This document shows positions 7,036 through 8,914 of a DNA stretch of 8,914 bases, in pieces. The DNA is from Alphaproteobacteria bacterium. GTDB taxonomy: Bacteria > Pseudomonadota > Alphaproteobacteria > Micropepsales > Micropepsaceae. The notes under the pieces were generated by a model. The model ran no database searches, was not told where the DNA came from, and saw only the letters and a program-made list of their open reading frames with translations. The stretch's first letter is position 1, and every line of letters begins with the position of its first letter. Location of the stretch: positions 1-8,914 of the forward strand of contig JAICVV010000060.1 in the NCBI GenBank assembly GCA_025935155.1. Direction: 5' to 3'. The translations under genes and the position numbers were made by a program.

Positions 7036-7677
7036 CTCAGGGCGCGCCGTAGCCTTCCTTGCCTCACGCTCCATCTTCCAGTTGACGCCTTCCATCGTGC
7101 GAAGCGTTGCCTTCACCTGTTCTGGCGTCGCGTCCGTTTCCCCCAGCCAGGTTGTCCAGTCAGCATCCTCGAGGATTGCTGGCATCCGGTCAGTGATGGG
7201 CGCGATAAGCTGGCTGGCAGGGACCGTCACCATCACGCAAGCGAGCATCGGCTCTTTCGCCCCTTCCATCTCGTAGCCTTGCCACAGAAACGCGAATCCG
7301 CGCGGAACGCCATCGCCCGGGTCAATCGTCCATTGTTCGGTTTTGCCGCTCGGCAGCTCAAGCCCCTCGTTGAAGGTCTGCATAACAACAATGCCGCGCC
7401 GACCTGCGTGGAACAGCGGCCCGAAGGCTTGCGTGATGTCGATTGTCTCGGAGCGCGCGTGAATGTGCTTCGGCGTGAGAAAATTATTGAGTGCCGGAAA
7501 GCCCCAACGCATAGACAGCACGCGCCGCTGTTTGGCGTCCGCGTCCCACACAATAATGGGTAGCGGCATCATGGGCCGGTAGGTGACCCGCTCATCGGCG
7601 CCCGGCTGTACTGTGAAGCCCCGCGAGAAAGAGACAACGCGCCGCCAGGACGCCATTGCAGTGAACTTGCCGCACAT
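7018..7677 (-). CDS. divergent SRAP-family protein (YedK/HMCES-like, SOS response-associated)
   Basis: A 219-residue SRAP protein. The family caps abasic sites in single-stranded DNA through a covalent bond to Cys2. M-C-G-K-F fixes the start, since Met removal must expose Cys2. Other marks are R-P-M-M-P-L-P (34-40), M-R-W-G-F-P (56-61), R75-S-E-T, E104 in T-F-N-E, and D-R-M-P-A-I-L (163-169). Compared with E. coli YedK (C2, N75, E105, H160), C2 and the Glu are kept, but the Asn is H73 and the catalytic His is T162 (I-T-D-R-M-P). This matches a variant subfamily I remember from Alphaproteobacteria, so activity may differ. No Shine-Dalgarno is visible. It lies 39 bp after a small gene on the same strand and ends in a terminator. 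No clear LexA box was seen. Confidence 0.92.
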   Translation of the reverse strand: MCGKFTAMASWRRVVSFSRGFTVQPGADERVTYRPMMPLPIIVWDADAKQRRVLSMRWGFPALNNFLTPKHIHARSETIDITQAFGPLFHAGRRGIVVMQTFNEGLELPSGKTEQWTIDPGDGVPRGFAFLWQGYEMEGAKEPMLACVMVTVPASQLIAPITDRMPAILEDADWTTWLGETDATPEQVKATLRTMEGVNWKMEREARKATARPEAPTLF

Positions 7678-7716
7678 CGGCGAGAATCTAGAGAAATAGT
7701 CGCGATTTGCTAGCTA

Positions 7717-7881
7717 TCAGGCTGCCCGCAGACCGTCAGCCAGATCCTGCCACGCCTTTGCGGCGCTGGCCCACCATTCCCGAATATCTTTGTCAGTGGC
7801 TTCTTCTGCCTTGACCCGCGCTGCCTCTGCCCGTGCGAGATACCGCACTCGGCGTTCTTCAGGCAGATCGTGAGCCGTCAT
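7717..7881 (-). CDS. small helical protein (54 residues), function unknown
   Basis: The protein is charged and almost entirely helical: Y-L-A-R-A-E-A-A-R-V-K-A-E-E-A-T-D, then R-E-W-W-A-S-A-A-K-A-W-Q-D-L-A. The heptad-like Ala/Leu/Trp pattern with a short break at T-D suggests a two-helix hairpin, common among short proteins of Rhizobiales and relatives. The frame is open to an ATG at 7944, which would add 21 residues (M-M-L-L-W-A-A-G-L-V-A, weakly signal-like). The ATG at 7881 is preferred because it gives the usual compact form; neither start has a strong ribosome binding site. It precedes the SRAP gene by 39 bp on the same strand and could be co-transcribed. It is divergent from a similar small gene at 8091. 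Confidence 0.6.
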   Translation of the reverse strand: MTAHDLPEERRVRYLARAEAARVKAEEATDKDIREWWASAAKAWQDLADGLRAA

Positions 7882-7987
7882 GCGCTTTTCCGCGCCGCCA
7901 AGCCCCCCAGAAGCTACCAAACCGGCTGCCCAAAGCAACATCATAGGCTAAAGACTCGCGCAGCTTTTGGGCGTAGAGTGTCTTTGT

Positions 7988-8015
7988 CGCCAGCAGGCAA
8001 AAATGGGCGCTGGCG
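7988..8015. repeat. 7-bp inverted repeat between the two divergent small genes
   Basis: CGCCAGC (7988-7994) and GCTGGCG (8009-8015) are perfect reverse complements around a 14-base loop that holds an A-run. The repeat lies in the shared upstream region, about 75 bases before the plus-strand start at 8091 and about 107 bases before the minus-strand start at 7881. It could be an operator or a leader hairpin. Confidence 0.35.
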
Positions 8016-8090
8016 CTTGAGAGACATCAGGGGCACTTTCCAGAGCTTGTGTCCGCACTCCCGCTCGAAGGGCAAAACGGGAGGTGCGCT

Positions 8091-8330
8091 ATGTCCCTTT
8101 CAAACGAATCCGAAAAGACTATTGCTCACTACTTGAGCGTGGCACGTCAGCTACGCGAGGCAGCCGAGAAACCGGAATACGCTCACTTGAAGGAGCGCCT
8201 GCTTGAGGTCGCGACTGAGTGGGCACACATAGCCGAGACGGCGGCCAAGGAAGCGGGGTTGAAAGATACGACAGCTAGATCGCACCCTCACAACCCTGCT
8301 TCTCCACGCGAAACTCTCGCGCCGCAATAG
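8091..8330 (+). CDS. small helical protein (79 residues), function unknown
   Basis: The ATG at 8091 is chosen over upstream in-frame starts because GGGAGG lies 6 to 7 bases before it, the best ribosome binding site in the right half of the window. Residues 10-53 are helical with a hairpin pattern: Y-L-S-V-A-R-Q-L-R-E-A-A-E-K-P-E-Y, then L-L-E-V-A-T-E-W-A-H-I-A-E-T-A-A-K-E-A. The last 25 residues or so (T-A-R-S-H-P-H-N-P-A-S-P-R) are polar and probably disordered. The core lines up with the divergently transcribed small protein at 7717-7881 (Y-L, A, A-E, then A..W...A). No catalytic motif, signal peptide or membrane segment is seen. It resembles many short alphaproteobacterial proteins that lack a known role. 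Confidence 0.75.
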   Translation: MSLSNESEKTIAHYLSVARQLREAAEKPEYAHLKERLLEVATEWAHIAETAAKEAGLKDTTARSHPHNPASPRETLAPQ

Positions 8331-8435
8331 GCGCGCGCTGGACTGCCTGTAAGCCTCAATCGGGACCGCGCTCCTTCTCATGCCCTCTGCCATAAAGCGC
8401 GGAATAGTGGGACAATTACGGCTTTGCGCTGACGC

Positions 8436-8460
8436 TGGGAGTATGCGCGAACAACTCCCA
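8436..8460. repeat. 7-bp inverted repeat downstream of yaiI and the 79-residue gene
   Basis: TGGGAGT (8436-8442) and ACTCCCA (8454-8460) flank an 11-base loop in the gap between two convergent genes. No T-run follows on either side, so termination is possible but would not be typical. The rest of the 145-bp gap shows nothing else recognisable. Confidence 0.4.
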
Positions 8461-8475
8461 TGAGGGGGCACAGCT

Positions 8476-8914
8476 TCAGGCGCTGCCGCGCCCGCTACCT
8501 TGCCGCCGAACGGCTTGGATTTGGTTCTCCAGCGCGCTCAAAAATCGCGAGCGATCCTGCTTGGAGAAGCCGGCGTTGTAGGTTTGTCCTCCGGTTACCT
8601 CCCGCAAGTGCCGCTGTAGGTCACGCATGCCGAGCGCCATGCCAATGCTCTCAGTCGTGAAGGCCTTGCCCGTCGGCCCGAGCACCCGTGCGCTCTTCGC
8701 GAGACAACGCGATGCCAGCGGAATGTCGGAGGTGATCACAATGTCGTCTTCGCCTGCGTGCTCGACAATCCAGTCATCGGCCGCATCTGGTGACTGCGTC
8801 ACCGTAACGTGCCGGAATAGTGGATTGGCGCTTGGCCGCAATCCTCCATTGCTGACCAGGTAGACCGCCAAATTGTGGCGGCCCGCGACTCGTTCAACCT
8901 CCTCCTTGACGGGA
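8476..8914 (-). CDS. yaiI: YaiI/YqxD (UPF0178, DUF188) family protein, N-terminus beyond right edge
   Basis: 145 residues are in the window. The frame continues to the right edge, where P-V-K-E-E-V-E-R-V-A matches the part of the family that follows the opening D-A-D-A-C, so about 8-12 residues are missing. A TTG at 8871 could be mistaken for the start but would drop a conserved segment. Family marks are D-A-A-D-D-W-I (43-49), D-I-V-I-T-S-D-I-P-L-A-S-R-C-L-A-K (57-73), G-A/P-rich R-V-L-G-P-x-G, S-I-G-x-A-L-x-x-R-D-L, and the C-terminal D-R-S-R-F-L-S-A-L. The family has a PIN-like nuclease fold with conserved acidic residues, but its substrate is not established. It is convergent with the small gene at 8091. 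A hairpin lies downstream. Confidence 0.92.
   Translation of the reverse strand, partial: PVKEEVERVAGRHNLAVYLVSNGGLRPSANPLFRHVTVTQSPDAADDWIVEHAGEDDIVITSDIPLASRCLAKSARVLGPTGKAFTTESIGMALGMRDLQRHLREVTGGQTYNAGFSKQDRSRFLSALENQIQAVRRQGSGRGSA

Noticed and set aside
6519..7067. 182-residue minus-strand frame across tRNA-Thr
   Set aside because: Its middle part is the antisense reading of the tRNA (the familiar R-T-H-D-L type peptide). Only the last 58 codons, with their own ribosome binding site, are credible.
8476..8871. 131-residue form of YaiI starting at TTG 8871
   Set aside because: The frame continues upstream with conserved P-V-K-E-E-V-E-R-V, so the gene is cut by the window edge and does not start here.

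Overview
The window looks like a chromosomal segment of a GC-rich alphaproteobacterium. The evidence is the block murA - DUF2948 - UPF0262 - infA - maf - RNase G - yacG - tRNA-Phe, all on the minus strand. DUF2948 and UPF0262 are families I associate with Alphaproteobacteria. I cannot name the genus.

Left part (1-1484): a minus-strand gene for a Tat-exported protein runs off the left edge. It is followed by about 890 bp (594-1484) with no convincing gene. Next come tRNA-Phe(GAA) (1485-1560, minus) and a short spacer.

Core part (1656-6695, minus): transcription would run from a 58-residue basic small protein through murA (peptidoglycan precursor synthesis), DUF2948, UPF0262, infA (IF-1), maf (NTP pyrophosphatase), rng (RNase G) and yacG (gyrase inhibitor). 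Most junctions overlap or are a few bases apart, which suggests one or two transcription units. The largest internal gap, 69 bp before infA, is the most likely place for a second promoter. An 8-bp perfect hairpin lies between the small gene and murA. From memory, related genomes carry hisD between DUF2948 and UPF0262 and a low-molecular-weight phosphatase gene before infA; both are absent here.

Right part (6751-8914): tRNA-Thr(GGT) on the plus strand separates the core block from a looser set of genes. These are a divergent SRAP-family (YedK/HMCES-like) protein with its own intrinsic terminator, two small helical proteins transcribed divergently from each other, and a YaiI/UPF0178 protein cut by the right edge. 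The tandem 11-bp repeat just after the tRNA-Thr 3' end and the mix of small genes hint at past integration there, but no integrase is visible.

I did not find a clearly new multi-gene system. The best leads are the active-site substitutions in the SRAP protein, the murA leader hairpin with its basic small protein, and the pair of small helical proteins beside the SRAP gene.
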